The translations under genes and the position numbers were made by a program. The notes below the pieces were generated by a model. It worked only from the letters and a program-made list of their open reading frames with translations. It was not told the DNA's origin and ran no database searches. This document shows, piece by piece, positions 52,347 through 61,765 of a stretch of 64,000 nucleotides of DNA. This DNA comes from G020353115 sp964389685 (lineage in GTDB: Bacteria; Bacteroidota; Bacteroidia; Bacteroidales; VadinHA17). The stretch covers positions 1-64,000 of the forward strand of contig CAYMFM010000012.1 of NCBI GenBank assembly GCA_964389685.1. The letters are read 5' to 3'. Every line of letters starts with the position of its first letter. The stretch's first letter is position 1.

Positions 52347-53761
52347 TTTTGTTTGTTTTTAAATTCGTGAATAAAACGCTTTAATTTTCGGTCTTTTTCA
52401 CCTGACGGATACCAGGAGAACAGTTCGACGTGCTTATGATAATTTATCTCCAGGGCTCTGGTAAGACAGCTGTATGCCTCTTTGTCGTTTGAAAGAAGAA
52501 AATGGCATGCTGAGGCTCTGAACATCAACCCTGCATGGTCGGGCAAATTGCTGATGGCTTTCTCAAGAATGGAAAGGGTATCGAGCACTCTTCCCGATTT
52601 AATCAGCAGATCACCATACTCGATCCAGGTGTGGTAATCATAGGGATCCAGCTTTAAGGCTTCTTTGAATGCTTCCTCCGCTTTACCAAACTCCCTGGTG
52701 CCTTCCAGGGCCATGGCAAGAGCAATCCAGTAATCGGGATCATCTTTATCCAGTTCAATGGCTTTTCTGAGGTAATAGAGGCTGTCTTCAGCCAGGTTCT
52801 CTTTTAGAAACAACTTACCCAATCCATACCAGGGTTCGGGAAAATCGGAATCTACCTCCAGTGCTTTCCGGAAATATTTAATTGCATTTATGGTATCGTT
52901 CAGGCTTTCGTAACATTCGGCTATGTAAGTTAATGCCTCACTGCTCTCTTCATCAATCTTCATGTACTCAAGGTAGGAATCAATCGCTTCCTTATACCGC
53001 TCAAGGTTTGCCAGGATATTCCCTTTGTTGAAGTGTGCAAATGCATTCTGATCATTGATTGCCAGCGCAAAATCATAGGCTTCGATTGATTTGGCAAAAT
53101 CACCATTCTTGTTGTAGATAATACCCAGATTATACCAGACATTATCCGAATAGGGTTCTATATCAAGGTACTTAATATAGAACTGGATGCTTTTATCTAA
53201 CTTATTGAGCTTGTTATAGCAAAACCCCATCTCATAAAGAACAGCCGTGTTCGAGGGACTGGATTGATAGGCAGATTTCAGGTATTTCAGTGCTTCCCGG
53301 TAGTGACCAAGGTATTCAAATGAGAGCACGATATCCATTAACAGGTCCTCTTTATTCTCAGGATCGAGTTTCAGTGCCTGGTCGAAATTTTTCCGCGCAC
53401 CTTCAATATCACCCATCAGGCTCAATGCGCTGCCTTTCATTGCAAATATTTCATAATTAGTTGAATCCAGCGCCTCCAGGCGTTCCAGAATTTGCATGGA
53501 CTTAAGGGCTTCACCTTTATCTACCAAAACCTGAGCTTTTTTCAGCTGGATCGGGATGGAAGAAGGATGTTGTTGAGAAGCAAGGAAAACCGCTTCGTAG
53601 GCATGGGTTGACTCATTGGTCTCGATATAGTAATCGATGATATTCTCAAATTCGTACACATCGAAGAAATACAAGGTCTTGTTTTTCTTCATCTTCTCAT
53701 ACCGCCGTACCGTCTTAAGAATCTCTTCTTTTTCAAATGTTGAATCTCTGTCGTCGTTCAT
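52343..53761 (-). CDS. cytoplasmic TPR-repeat protein
   Basis: A 472-aa soluble protein, almost entirely TPR repeats (about 10 to 12, from residue 75 on), for example AMKGSALSLMGDIEGARKNF, VLYEMGFCYNKLNKLDKSIQ, VWYNLGIIYNKNGDFAKSIE, AHFNKGNILANLERYKEAID and PWYGLGKLFLKENLAEDSLY. There is no signal peptide, and the N-terminus is acidic. TPR proteins act as scaffolds; the partner is unknown. It heads the operon with phosphosulfolactate synthase, DUF368 and aroE, and is divergent from the permease gene. Near-consensus TAATTTTA elements face both ways in the 80-bp spacer. Confidence 0.88.
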   Translation of the reverse strand: MNDDRDSTFEKEEILKTVRRYEKMKKNKTLYFFDVYEFENIIDYYIETNESTHAYEAVFLASQQHPSSIPIQLKKAQVLVDKGEALKSMQILERLEALDSTNYEIFAMKGSALSLMGDIEGARKNFDQALKLDPENKEDLLMDIVLSFEYLGHYREALKYLKSAYQSSPSNTAVLYEMGFCYNKLNKLDKSIQFYIKYLDIEPYSDNVWYNLGIIYNKNGDFAKSIEAYDFALAINDQNAFAHFNKGNILANLERYKEAIDSYLEYMKIDEESSEALTYIAECYESLNDTINAIKYFRKALEVDSDFPEPWYGLGKLFLKENLAEDSLYYLRKAIELDKDDPDYWIALAMALEGTREFGKAEEAFKEALKLDPYDYHTWIEYGDLLIKSGRVLDTLSILEKAISNLPDHAGLMFRASACHFLLSNDKEAYSCLTRALEINYHKHVELFSWYPSGEKDRKLKRFIHEFKNKQK

Positions 53762-53841
53762 GGCTTTTCATTCACGCTGTAAAATTACGAATTATTATCA
53801 TACTGCTTTTTAAAAAAAAATTAATTTTACGCACCTGTCAT

Positions 53842-54570
53842 ATGGATACTGCGCTTATACCGATATTGATCGTACTCTTTCTGGCTGCTCTAACACGGTC
53901 AACCTTCGGTTTTGGTGATGCCCTGGTCGGTATGCCACTGCTTGCAATCATTGCGGGTATACACATTGCAACTCCTGTCATCCAAATGTTTGGCACCACG
54001 ATTGCCATTTCCATTCTGATAAGACAATGGAAGCAAGTCGATCTGAAAAGTGCCTGGAAACTCATTGTCTCATCCCTCATTGGCATACCCATCGGACTCT
54101 ATTACCTGAGGGAGGTAAATGAGAACCTGGTGAAATTTATCCTGGCAGTTATCATCATACTTTTTGCCCTCTACCAGCTTACCAGGCCAAGGATGATCAG
54201 ATTAAAAAACGACCGGTTTGCCCTGCTTTTCGGATTGCTTGGCGGAATACTTGGAGGAGCGTACAACACAAACGGTCCACCGGTAATCTTCTATGGAACG
54301 TTACGGGAATGGGATCCTGTGCGATTCAGGGCAACCCTCCAGGGGTATTTCCTTCCAACGGGCATCGGAATTTTAACCGGTCATTTTATTGCAGGGTTCT
54401 GGACTCCAACGGTAATCCGGTATTATCTTACAGGGTTGCCGGTGGTTATTGTGGCTATCCTGCTTGGAAGTTATTTAAACAAACGGGTTCCAAAAGAAAA
54501 GTTCGTGCGTTATGTCTACCTCATATTGATTATGCTTGGGGTATTCCTTCTGGTTGATGTGTTCAGGTAA
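53842..54570 (+). CDS. TauE/SafE (TSUP) family permease
   Basis: A 242-aa membrane protein of the 4-toluene-sulfonate/sulfite export family. The N-terminal half has FLAALTRSTFGFGDALVGMP, close to the family's first repeat motif; the second repeat has FGLLGGILGGAYNTNGPPVI. Hydrophobic helices cover both halves. Substrates in characterised relatives include sulfite, sulfoacetate and sulfonates, so it may handle sulfite here. It is divergent from the TPR/phosphosulfolactate operon, which uses sulfite by family knowledge. Start at 53842; longer frames run into the divergent gene's promoter. It is convergent with the GH84-like gene, 10 nt away. Confidence 0.87.
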   Translation: MDTALIPILIVLFLAALTRSTFGFGDALVGMPLLAIIAGIHIATPVIQMFGTTIAISILIRQWKQVDLKSAWKLIVSSLIGIPIGLYYLREVNENLVKFILAVIIILFALYQLTRPRMIRLKNDRFALLFGLLGGILGGAYNTNGPPVIFYGTLREWDPVRFRATLQGYFLPTGIGILTGHFIAGFWTPTVIRYYLTGLPVVIVAILLGSYLNKRVPKEKFVRYVYLILIMLGVFLLVDVFR

Positions 54571-54580
54571 CAGTGAATCA

Positions 54581-57214
54581 TCAGTTGTTGCGTGCACTGT
54601 CGCGATGAAACAGGATTCCCGTGGAGGTATCCAGTTCCGAAAACCGTTGTATGATCCCCTCTTTCTTTTCAGTAAGTTCTTCAACCAGTTTCCGGTTATT
54701 TTTCAGGTTGCCCGAAAGGTTTGAATAGAGAATATGCAGTTTCTCTGAAAAAAGCTCTCCCTGTTTTGATAGCCTGTTCGATATACTGCCCTCTTCGATT
54801 TTCATGCAGATATCGGTTAATCCATAATAGGCATCATTGAACTCAAGCAGCTGCCTGGCAATGTCTTTACCGAAAAGTGCAAGAAGGGCTTTATAGAGTG
54901 ACAGATCCGGATGGTACTCATTGTTATTCCATTCAAAATCAGCAACCGTGGTAAATTTTATCTTATAGAATTCACTGGAAGCGGAGCCGTTAACATACAT
55001 GTGTGGACCATCAACATACTGGTAGAAATTTTCAGGCACGTATACATCGTACGGTTCAAACAGGTTACACATGCGGACTTTCCCGGGATAGAGGGCAGCA
55101 TACCCTCCATAATCAGATTCCAGTGCCCTGGCATATAATGTATTGTCCCAGATCATCGGTTTGCGCCCAATCAGTCCTGTGTATTTTTCAAAATCAATCT
55201 TATCATAGGATAGGGATCTGACTGTGGGGCCGGTCCAGATGATGGAGATGTCTTCCGGAATCGCTGGCATCAATTCTTTGAAATAGCACTCCGCCCTTCC
55301 CATGCTGCGGTCAATAAATTCATTCAAATACCAGGGAGGACAGAACTCAAATCGTGTTCGCGGATAATTCATCTCCACCCATTGGTGAAGGGAATTGATC
55401 ATGTATTCATGCGCATGCTGCAGGTTTCCAAAAACCTTTCTATCCTCTTCTGTATAGAGGGTATAGAGTTTTCGTGAACCGTTTTCATGGGGAACAAAGT
55501 CATCTGCCATCAGCATAATCGTTGTGGCACCTGCATCCAATCCCCGCTTGAATGCCTGTTTCAGCTTTTCCATACTTCCCGGATCACTGTGTGTCCAGGC
55601 ATACCGGAGGTCATGAGGGATCGAATCAACATGCATTTCATAGTCAAGGTGATAATAGGGATTGATCATGATTGCCAGGTCAATAGCCCCGTTTCTTCGA
55701 CACGCCTCACCGATCATGGTAACACCCTGCTTATAGAGGTCGTCAGGATTATACCACTCTTTTCTGCCCCTGGTCTGACCGTACCCGATGTATGCTTTAT
55801 TAAACTTCATGAGGCTCATGCGATCAATATCAGCCAGATCATCGTTCAATGCTGCTTCATTCTGCCAGGAATCGAACAGGTACGATCGCCCCAAAAAATC
55901 CGGGTAGTCGTATATGGACACACCTTGAAACTGCTGGTTTTCTGTATCAAATAATTGCAATGCAGTTGCTGATGCATAATAATCACCCTCAGGGTTGCTT
56001 CCAACCAGAAAAATAACCGGTGTATTACCCTGCAATACATCCACCAGGTACGATTGAGGTTTTCCACCGGGGATGCTTACACTGAGCTGCTCAGATGATC
56101 GGTAATAGAGATCCGTCTTTCCAACATTGAACACTGCTGAATAATCATCCAGGTTTGGTGGGGTATATCGGGAGACAGACACCTGGATTGAGTCATTTTC
56201 TTCCATTTTTTCTCTGATCAATCCGGCAGCCTTGAGGGTTAACGCGGAAGGATTGGGCGGGATGATGATCAGTGGATCTTTTTTTCCCACAACACCAGCT
56301 CCGGAATAGGTCATAACCTCCCCTTTCCGGATCTGTTTTGGTGTAGGTAAAATGAGATCGGCTCGGGAGAATGTCGAATCAAAAAAGGGTGTGACTCGTT
56401 CCAGGGTTGTAAAATTCCATTTCGAAAAACGATAATCCACGTTGTCAACCCACATGGTCCCGGTGCCTTTGAGCCCAAAAAAGATCCTTACAAATTGTGC
56501 ATTGTCGGGGATATCTCCTTCCGAAAAGGGATAATTGTATGTTCTGCCCCTTACGTTCCCATAGCCGAAGGTGTCAATAAACCAGAAGTTTGAAAAAGGG
56601 TACCCCTTGAACGAATTATCGAGAAATGCATCCAGGTAGGGATAATATTGTTTTCCATCAACCTCAATTTTATTCTTATCGTAAAAAAGGATCCGGATGT
56701 TTATTGCATCATGCAGTTTGGTCCCCAGACGGGATTGATTGGGATGAATGCCTTCCAGCCGTATGTCGAAGGTAAGAAGATAATTTCCGGGAATAACCTT
56801 AATAAAATCACTGATTATACCCTCCCCTGTTTCATCCATTTCACCGGATTTTTTCCTGTGAATTTTAATGGCATGGGTTCCCAGTGTGACTTCATTGTCC
56901 GCGTATATATCATTTGTAAGGTCTACCCACTCCAAATGTTCACCCACTCTGGTCCAGCCCCTGACAAAAAAAGCGTTGTCCTCTCCATCTTCGAAGAAAA
57001 ATTTGCCAGTTTCAAAAGATGGATTAAACACCAGATTCCCTTTGTGTAACTGATTCAAACGAATGTGATAAGGAATCGTCATGGGGTCCATACTTGACCA
57101 TAGTGCCTGGTTCCTGATCGATTTCTCTCGTTCAATACACCCTGTAATGATAATCAGGGAAACTGTGACAAACAAGACCCAGAAAAAACGTTTACAAAAC
57201 AATACAAAATTCAT
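54581..57214 (-). CDS. GH84-like beta-N-acetylglucosaminidase lipoprotein
   Basis: An 877-aa surface or periplasmic lipoprotein (lipobox LIIITGC, lipid Cys about 26). Residues 50-265 form a jelly-roll-like binding domain (NLVFNPSFETGKF, GNYLLTFDIRLEG). About 280-430 is an alpha/beta domain of the kind preceding the barrel in GH84/GH20 enzymes (RADLILPTPKQI, VFLVGSNPEGDYYASATAL-like). About 435-740 is the catalytic TIM barrel; MLMADDFVP with D571/D572 is the Asp pair used in substrate-assisted hydrolysis of N-acetylglucosamine. A helical tail ends the chain. It probably trims GlcNAc from external glycans. No SusC/SusD genes are nearby. Confidence 0.82.
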   Translation of the reverse strand: MNFVLFCKRFFWVLFVTVSLIIITGCIEREKSIRNQALWSSMDPMTIPYHIRLNQLHKGNLVFNPSFETGKFFFEDGEDNAFFVRGWTRVGEHLEWVDLTNDIYADNEVTLGTHAIKIHRKKSGEMDETGEGIISDFIKVIPGNYLLTFDIRLEGIHPNQSRLGTKLHDAINIRILFYDKNKIEVDGKQYYPYLDAFLDNSFKGYPFSNFWFIDTFGYGNVRGRTYNYPFSEGDIPDNAQFVRIFFGLKGTGTMWVDNVDYRFSKWNFTTLERVTPFFDSTFSRADLILPTPKQIRKGEVMTYSGAGVVGKKDPLIIIPPNPSALTLKAAGLIREKMEENDSIQVSVSRYTPPNLDDYSAVFNVGKTDLYYRSSEQLSVSIPGGKPQSYLVDVLQGNTPVIFLVGSNPEGDYYASATALQLFDTENQQFQGVSIYDYPDFLGRSYLFDSWQNEAALNDDLADIDRMSLMKFNKAYIGYGQTRGRKEWYNPDDLYKQGVTMIGEACRRNGAIDLAIMINPYYHLDYEMHVDSIPHDLRYAWTHSDPGSMEKLKQAFKRGLDAGATTIMLMADDFVPHENGSRKLYTLYTEEDRKVFGNLQHAHEYMINSLHQWVEMNYPRTRFEFCPPWYLNEFIDRSMGRAECYFKELMPAIPEDISIIWTGPTVRSLSYDKIDFEKYTGLIGRKPMIWDNTLYARALESDYGGYAALYPGKVRMCNLFEPYDVYVPENFYQYVDGPHMYVNGSASSEFYKIKFTTVADFEWNNNEYHPDLSLYKALLALFGKDIARQLLEFNDAYYGLTDICMKIEEGSISNRLSKQGELFSEKLHILYSNLSGNLKNNRKLVEELTEKKEGIIQRFSELDTSTGILFHRDSARNN

Positions 57215-57491
57215 AACATACAGTAATCTATGACAATTTATACTACTCCCCGGAACAGGGAAACAACGGCAAACAAGTTATGCATTTCCGATTTGATTTC
57301 AAACAAGCCGTTGATCCGAGCTTTGAATTTGTTCTTCATCTTTCGCGCAGAAGGATTGTATTATTTTTCAGGGTTTTAACTTTATAAACGCAACCATTCA
57401 TCCGAAATTTGCATCTGTTATACAATGATAAGGAGAATACCCGTTACCCCCTAATATATTTACCCTAAAATTAACCTAAATTTTAGTGGAG
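57215..57491. other. gene-free spacer upstream of an orphan terminator
   Basis: About 277 bp, AT-rich, with no supported gene. Two very short plus-strand frames exist (a 35-codon frame from 57280, and a 9-codon frame coding MIRRIPVTP starting near 57425), neither with supporting evidence. It ends at the terminator at 57492, which points to a plus-strand transcript beginning here. Confidence 0.5.
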
Positions 57492-57524
57492 GAAACCAGG
57501 TCCGTTCGGTCCTGGTTTCTTTTT
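57492..57524 (+). terminator. strong intrinsic terminator on the plus strand with no coding gene upstream
   Basis: GAAACCAGG (57492-57500) pairs with CCTGGTTTC (57511-57519); the loop can add a CC/GG pair. Five T bases follow. The T-run is on the plus strand only, so it does not serve the minus-strand folD gene that ends at 57543. It would block plus-strand transcription into the end of folD and may end a small RNA. Confidence 0.75.
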
Positions 57525-57542
57525 AAAAGAAACTTGAGATCA

Positions 57543-58427
57543 TCAAGCGTAGATGGCTTTTTTTGCCGCAAGCAAGGTATTTTTCAGAAGAGCTACTCGT
57601 GTCATGGGTCCTACACCTCCTGGCACGGGTGTGATAAAACTGGTTTTTGGAGCCACTTCATCGAATTTTACATCACCGATCAGTTTCCACCCGGATTTGG
57701 TCTTGTCGGAAGGGACCCGGGTAATACCAACGTCGATAACCACTGCCCCTTCCTTTACCATATTCGCCGTTAAAAATCCAGCCTGACCCATGGCTGCAAT
57801 CACGATATCTGCATTCCGTGCTATTTCATCAATATCCTTTGTCTTGCTATGGCAGACGGTAACCGTTGCATTCCCGGGATACCGTTTTTGGGAGAGCAAG
57901 ATGCTCATCGGTTTGCCCACGATATTGCTTCTCCCGATTACTACACAGGATTTACCCACAGTATCTATCTTGTACCGCTCGATGAGTTCCAGTATACCGG
58001 CTGGTGTTGCAGAGATATAAGAAGGCAGGCCAATGACCATGCGTCCGACATTTTCCGGGTGAAATCCATCCACATCTTTCCGCGGATCGATCCGTTCGAT
58101 GACCTTCTGTTCCGAAATGTGATCAGGAAGCGGCAGCTGAACGATCAATCCGTCGATCTTGTCATTCCGGTTTATTTCATCGATCTTATCCAGAAGTTCT
58201 TCTTCAGTGAGCTGCTCTTCATATTGAAAAAGGGAGGATTCGATGCCAACCTGGGAACAATCTTTCTGCTTATAGGCGACGTATGTTTCACTGGCACCGT
58301 CATGTCCGACAAGAATAGCAGCAAGGTGAGGGATTTTTCCACCCTGCTCTTTGATAGAATTAACCTCTTCGGCAATTTCAGCCTTGACCTGTTCGGCAAT
58401 TACTTTTCCTTCAATGAGTTGGTACAT
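57543..58427 (-). CDS. folD: bifunctional methylenetetrahydrofolate dehydrogenase / methenyltetrahydrofolate cyclohydrolase
   Basis: Interconverts 5,10-methylene-, methenyl- and 10-formyl-tetrahydrofolate in the cytoplasm. It has 294 aa. Motifs: SETYVAYKQKDCSQVG (catalytic Lys in YxxxK), GLIVQLPLPDH, CVVIGRSNIVGKPMSILL and the C-terminal PVPGGVGPMTRVALL. It lies 29 nt downstream of ffh on the same strand and is probably co-transcribed with it. Confidence 0.96.
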   Translation of the reverse strand: MYQLIEGKVIAEQVKAEIAEEVNSIKEQGGKIPHLAAILVGHDGASETYVAYKQKDCSQVGIESSLFQYEEQLTEEELLDKIDEINRNDKIDGLIVQLPLPDHISEQKVIERIDPRKDVDGFHPENVGRMVIGLPSYISATPAGILELIERYKIDTVGKSCVVIGRSNIVGKPMSILLSQKRYPGNATVTVCHSKTKDIDEIARNADIVIAAMGQAGFLTANMVKEGAVVIDVGITRVPSDKTKSGWKLIGDVKFDEVAPKTSFITPVPGGVGPMTRVALLKNTLLAAKKAIYA

Positions 58428-58456
58428 AATAATTTATTTTAGCGTATGGGAAATTA

Positions 58457-59791
58457 TTACCGTTTCATGCCCTGCATATTTTTCATCATTCTGGCCATGT
58501 TTTTCCCACCGGACATCATCTTCATCATCTTTCTGGTTTCATCAAACTGTTTAACCAACCGGTTTACTTCCTGGATGGTTGTCCCGCTTCCGCTGGCAAT
58601 GCGCTTCCTCCTGCTTCCATTCAGGAGTAAGGGATTTTCCCGTTCTTCAGGAGTCATGGAGGAGATGATGGCTTCAATGCCTTTGAAGGCGTCATCATCA
58701 ATATCCAGGTTTTTCATTGCTTTCCCCACTCCGGGGATCATCGATGCCAGATCCTTCACGTTTCCCATCTTTTTAATTTGCTGAATCTGGGAGATAAAGT
58801 CGTTAAAATTGAATTGATCCTTGGCGATCTTCTTCTTGATTTTCCTGGCTTCCTCAACATCGAACTGCTCCTGTGCCTTTTCAACCAGCGATACAATATC
58901 ACCCATGCCCAGTATACGATCAGCCATTCGTTCGGGGTGAAAAACATCCAGCGCATCCATTTTTTCACCCGAGCCGACGAATTTGATGGGTTTGTTGACG
59001 ACAGACCGTATGGATAATGCCGCTCCCCCACGGGTATCGCCGTCTAATTTGGTAAGGACAACTCCTTCAAAATCGAGCCGGTCGTTGAACTCCCTGGCTG
59101 TATTCACAGCATCCTGACCGGTCATGGCATCTACAACAAATAGGGTCTCATGCGGGTCGATTGCTTTTTTGATCGATGCAATCTCATTCATCATCTCTTC
59201 ATCAATGGCAAGCCTTCCGGCTGTGTCAATGATCACCACATCGTTCCCCTGTCTTTTTGCAAATTTGATAGACTCCTGGGTGATCTTGACAGGGTTTTGA
59301 TTTCCTTCTTCCGTATAGACCTCAACATTGATCTGCTCTCCCAGAACTTTCAGCTGGTCGATAGCAGCCGGTCTGTAAACGTCCCCTGCTACAAGTATCG
59401 GATCTTTCCTTTTTTTATTCTTGAGCAGGAAGGCAAGTTTAGCGGCAAATGTTGTCTTTCCGGAACCCTGCAACCCGGCAACAAGAACAATGGCAGGATT
59501 GCCTTTAAGGTTAATATCCTCCATGCTGCCCCCCATGAGAAGGGCGAGTTCATCGTGAACGATCTTTACGATCATTTGCCCAGGCTTAACTGAAGAGAGA
59601 ACATCCTGTCCGAGAGCCTTCTCTTTTATCGTATCCGTAAATGACTTGGCGATCTTGTAGTTCACATCCGCATCGAGCAGAGCCCTTCGAACCTCCTTCA
59701 GGGTTTCTGCTACATTGATCTCTGTAATACGCCCTTCACCTTTCAGTAGTTTAAACGACTGTTCCAGTCTGTCTGTCAAATTCTCAAACAT
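58457..59791 (-). CDS. ffh: signal recognition particle GTPase
   Basis: SRP54 homologue that binds signal sequences and SRP RNA and targets membrane proteins to FtsY/SecYEG. It has 444 aa. N domain (1-90), G domain with AGLQGSGKTTFAAKLA, DTAGRLAIDEEM, TKLDGDTRGGAALS and GSGEKMDALDVFHPERMADR. The methionine-rich M domain (330-444) ends MMKMMSGGKNMARMMKNMQG. All GTPase motifs are intact. It has a -7 element at 59824-59817, and folD follows. Confidence 0.97.
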   Translation of the reverse strand: MFENLTDRLEQSFKLLKGEGRITEINVAETLKEVRRALLDADVNYKIAKSFTDTIKEKALGQDVLSSVKPGQMIVKIVHDELALLMGGSMEDINLKGNPAIVLVAGLQGSGKTTFAAKLAFLLKNKKRKDPILVAGDVYRPAAIDQLKVLGEQINVEVYTEEGNQNPVKITQESIKFAKRQGNDVVIIDTAGRLAIDEEMMNEIASIKKAIDPHETLFVVDAMTGQDAVNTAREFNDRLDFEGVVLTKLDGDTRGGAALSIRSVVNKPIKFVGSGEKMDALDVFHPERMADRILGMGDIVSLVEKAQEQFDVEEARKIKKKIAKDQFNFNDFISQIQQIKKMGNVKDLASMIPGVGKAMKNLDIDDDAFKGIEAIISSMTPEERENPLLLNGSRRKRIASGSGTTIQEVNRLVKQFDETRKMMKMMSGGKNMARMMKNMQGMKR

Positions 59792-59816
59792 ATCTTACGG
59801 TTGGTTTTCGTTGGCA

Positions 59817-59824
59817 CAAAAATA
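59817..59824 (-). promoter_or_regulatory. putative ffh-folD -7 element (TATTTTTG)
   Basis: Exact TAnnTTTG on the minus strand, 25 nt before the ffh ATG at 59791. No -33 TTTG at the expected spacing. Confidence 0.5.
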
Positions 59825-59915
59825 AATAAAAATCCCTTTTCTCTGGGAAGCCCCTCAGCAAAATCAAGCGAACCGTTGAGAAATCGAACCGGTACGCTCA
59901 ATGACACACCTCCCG

Positions 59916-61703
59916 TTACATCCTGTCAGGCATTTCAATACCCAGCAGCCCCATGGCTGAATGAAGGATATTGCCCGTGGTTTCAGAAAGAATTATTCGC
60001 AGGTTCCGGAGATCGTTATCCGGCTCTTTTAAAATCGGGTAATCGTGGTAAAACTGATTGAATTCACGTGCAGTCTCGTAACAAAAGTTGGCAATTAAGC
60101 CCGGGTTATATGTCTCTGCTGACTCACCAACAACACGAGGAAAATCTTCCAATAGCTTGATCAGTTCAATTTCCTTGGAAGGAGGATCCGCTTCCATATT
60201 CAGGTGGCAGCCATCCAGCATCCCGGCTTCTCTTGCCTTCTTAAGTACGGATTGAATCCGGGTGTAGGTATATTGTACTAATGGGCCCGTATTCCCATTG
60301 AAATCAATGGATTCCTCCGGATTAAATGTCATGTTCTTTTTGGGATCAACTTTCAGGATAAAATATTTTAATGCACCCAACCCGATCATTCTGTAAATCT
60401 TCTGTTTCTCTTCCGCCTGGTATCCATCCAGCTTCCCCAGTTCTTTTGACATCTCCCGTGCAGTATCGATCATTTCCTGAATGAGATCATCCGCATCAAC
60501 CACTGTTCCTTCCCTTGACTTCATCTTACCATAGGGAAGTTCAACCATGCCATAGGATAAATGGTACAGGTCCTTTGCCCAGGAGTAACCAATTTTTGAA
60601 AGTATTAATGCGAGTACCTGGAAGTGATAGTTCTGCTCATTGCCTACGACATAGATGTGTTTGTTGAATTGATACTCCTTGTATCGTAATACTGCAGTAC
60701 CGAGGTCCTGGGTGATGTAAACGGCTGTACCGTCGGACCGGAGGAGAATTTTCTCATCCAGCCCGTCTGAGGTAAGGTCGGCCCAGACTGATCCATCCGG
60801 TTTTTTTTCCAGGATTCCCTTCCCGAGAGCATCCAGGACAATTTTTCTCCCCAGTTTGAAGGTATCGGACTCATAATATATCTTGTCGAACCAGACACCA
60901 AGGGCTTTATAGGTTACATCAAATCCGTCATACACCCACTGGTTCATCATTTTCCAGAGGTTGACCGTCTCCGTATCATCCGCCTCCCACTTTCTCAACA
61001 TCTCCTGGGCTTCATCCATCAGGGGAGCCTTCACCCGGGCTTCTTCCAATGATTCACCGGGCTGTACAAGCTTTTCAACCTGTTTTTTAAGCTCCCGCTC
61101 AAACATGACATAAAAATCTCCAACCAGGTGATCCCCTTTTTTGCCGGACGATTCAGGAGTAATACCCTTTCCCCATTTTTGCCATGCCAGCATGGATTTG
61201 CAAATGTGTATGCCCCGGTCATTTACAATATTAACCCTTACAACGCGGTTTCCTGCTGCCTCAAGGATCTCAGACATGGAATGTCCCAGCAGGTTGTTCC
61301 GGATATGCCCAAGATGTAACGGCTTGTTGGTGTTTGGGGATGAGAATTCCACAAGAACAGTTTTTGAATCGCCGGTCCTCTCCTTTCGCCCAAAATTTTT
61401 TGCAGTAATCCTGTTTTTAAAAATAACCAGCCAGTACTCCTTCGAAAGTTCGAAATTCAAATACCCTTTGACCACATTGTAATTTTGAATTTCCGATACC
61501 TTACCCTTCAGGAAATTACCAATCTCTGCTCCGGCTGATTCAGGAGCTTTCCTTATCAGTTTCAACAGGGAAAACAGCACAAGGGTATAATCACCCCGGT
61601 GTTCCTTGCGGGTCTTTTGGATAAGAATTTCTTCTTCATCAACAGTGACCGAATATAATTGGGATAAAGCTTCCGCAACTTCTTTGACTAACCTGTTTTC
61701 CAT
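59916..61703 (-). CDS. argS: arginyl-tRNA synthetase
   Basis: Class I synthetase that charges tRNA-Arg. It has 595 aa. The N-terminal Add-1 domain is followed by FSSPNTNKPLHLGHIRNNLL, with HLGH as the HIGH signature. A KMSKS-like loop YGKMKSREGTVV and the anticodon-binding domain ending LGIEMPDRM follow. The length is close to the family's usual 560-600. It stands alone between ffh and the glycosyltransferase; a near-consensus TATCTTTA lies at 61760-61753. Confidence 0.96.
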   Translation of the reverse strand: MENRLVKEVAEALSQLYSVTVDEEEILIQKTRKEHRGDYTLVLFSLLKLIRKAPESAGAEIGNFLKGKVSEIQNYNVVKGYLNFELSKEYWLVIFKNRITAKNFGRKERTGDSKTVLVEFSSPNTNKPLHLGHIRNNLLGHSMSEILEAAGNRVVRVNIVNDRGIHICKSMLAWQKWGKGITPESSGKKGDHLVGDFYVMFERELKKQVEKLVQPGESLEEARVKAPLMDEAQEMLRKWEADDTETVNLWKMMNQWVYDGFDVTYKALGVWFDKIYYESDTFKLGRKIVLDALGKGILEKKPDGSVWADLTSDGLDEKILLRSDGTAVYITQDLGTAVLRYKEYQFNKHIYVVGNEQNYHFQVLALILSKIGYSWAKDLYHLSYGMVELPYGKMKSREGTVVDADDLIQEMIDTAREMSKELGKLDGYQAEEKQKIYRMIGLGALKYFILKVDPKKNMTFNPEESIDFNGNTGPLVQYTYTRIQSVLKKAREAGMLDGCHLNMEADPPSKEIELIKLLEDFPRVVGESAETYNPGLIANFCYETAREFNQFYHDYPILKEPDNDLRNLRIILSETTGNILHSAMGLLGIEMPDRM

Positions 61704-61765
61704 ACCGGTATGTATTTCTCCCCTTTATTCATGCTGATCCTACTGAAAGCCATAAAGATAATATA

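Noticed and set aside
57280..57390. 35-codon plus-strand frame in the spacer before folD
   Set aside because: No recognisable start context, and basic/hydrophobic text without pattern. It could at most be part of a non-coding RNA.
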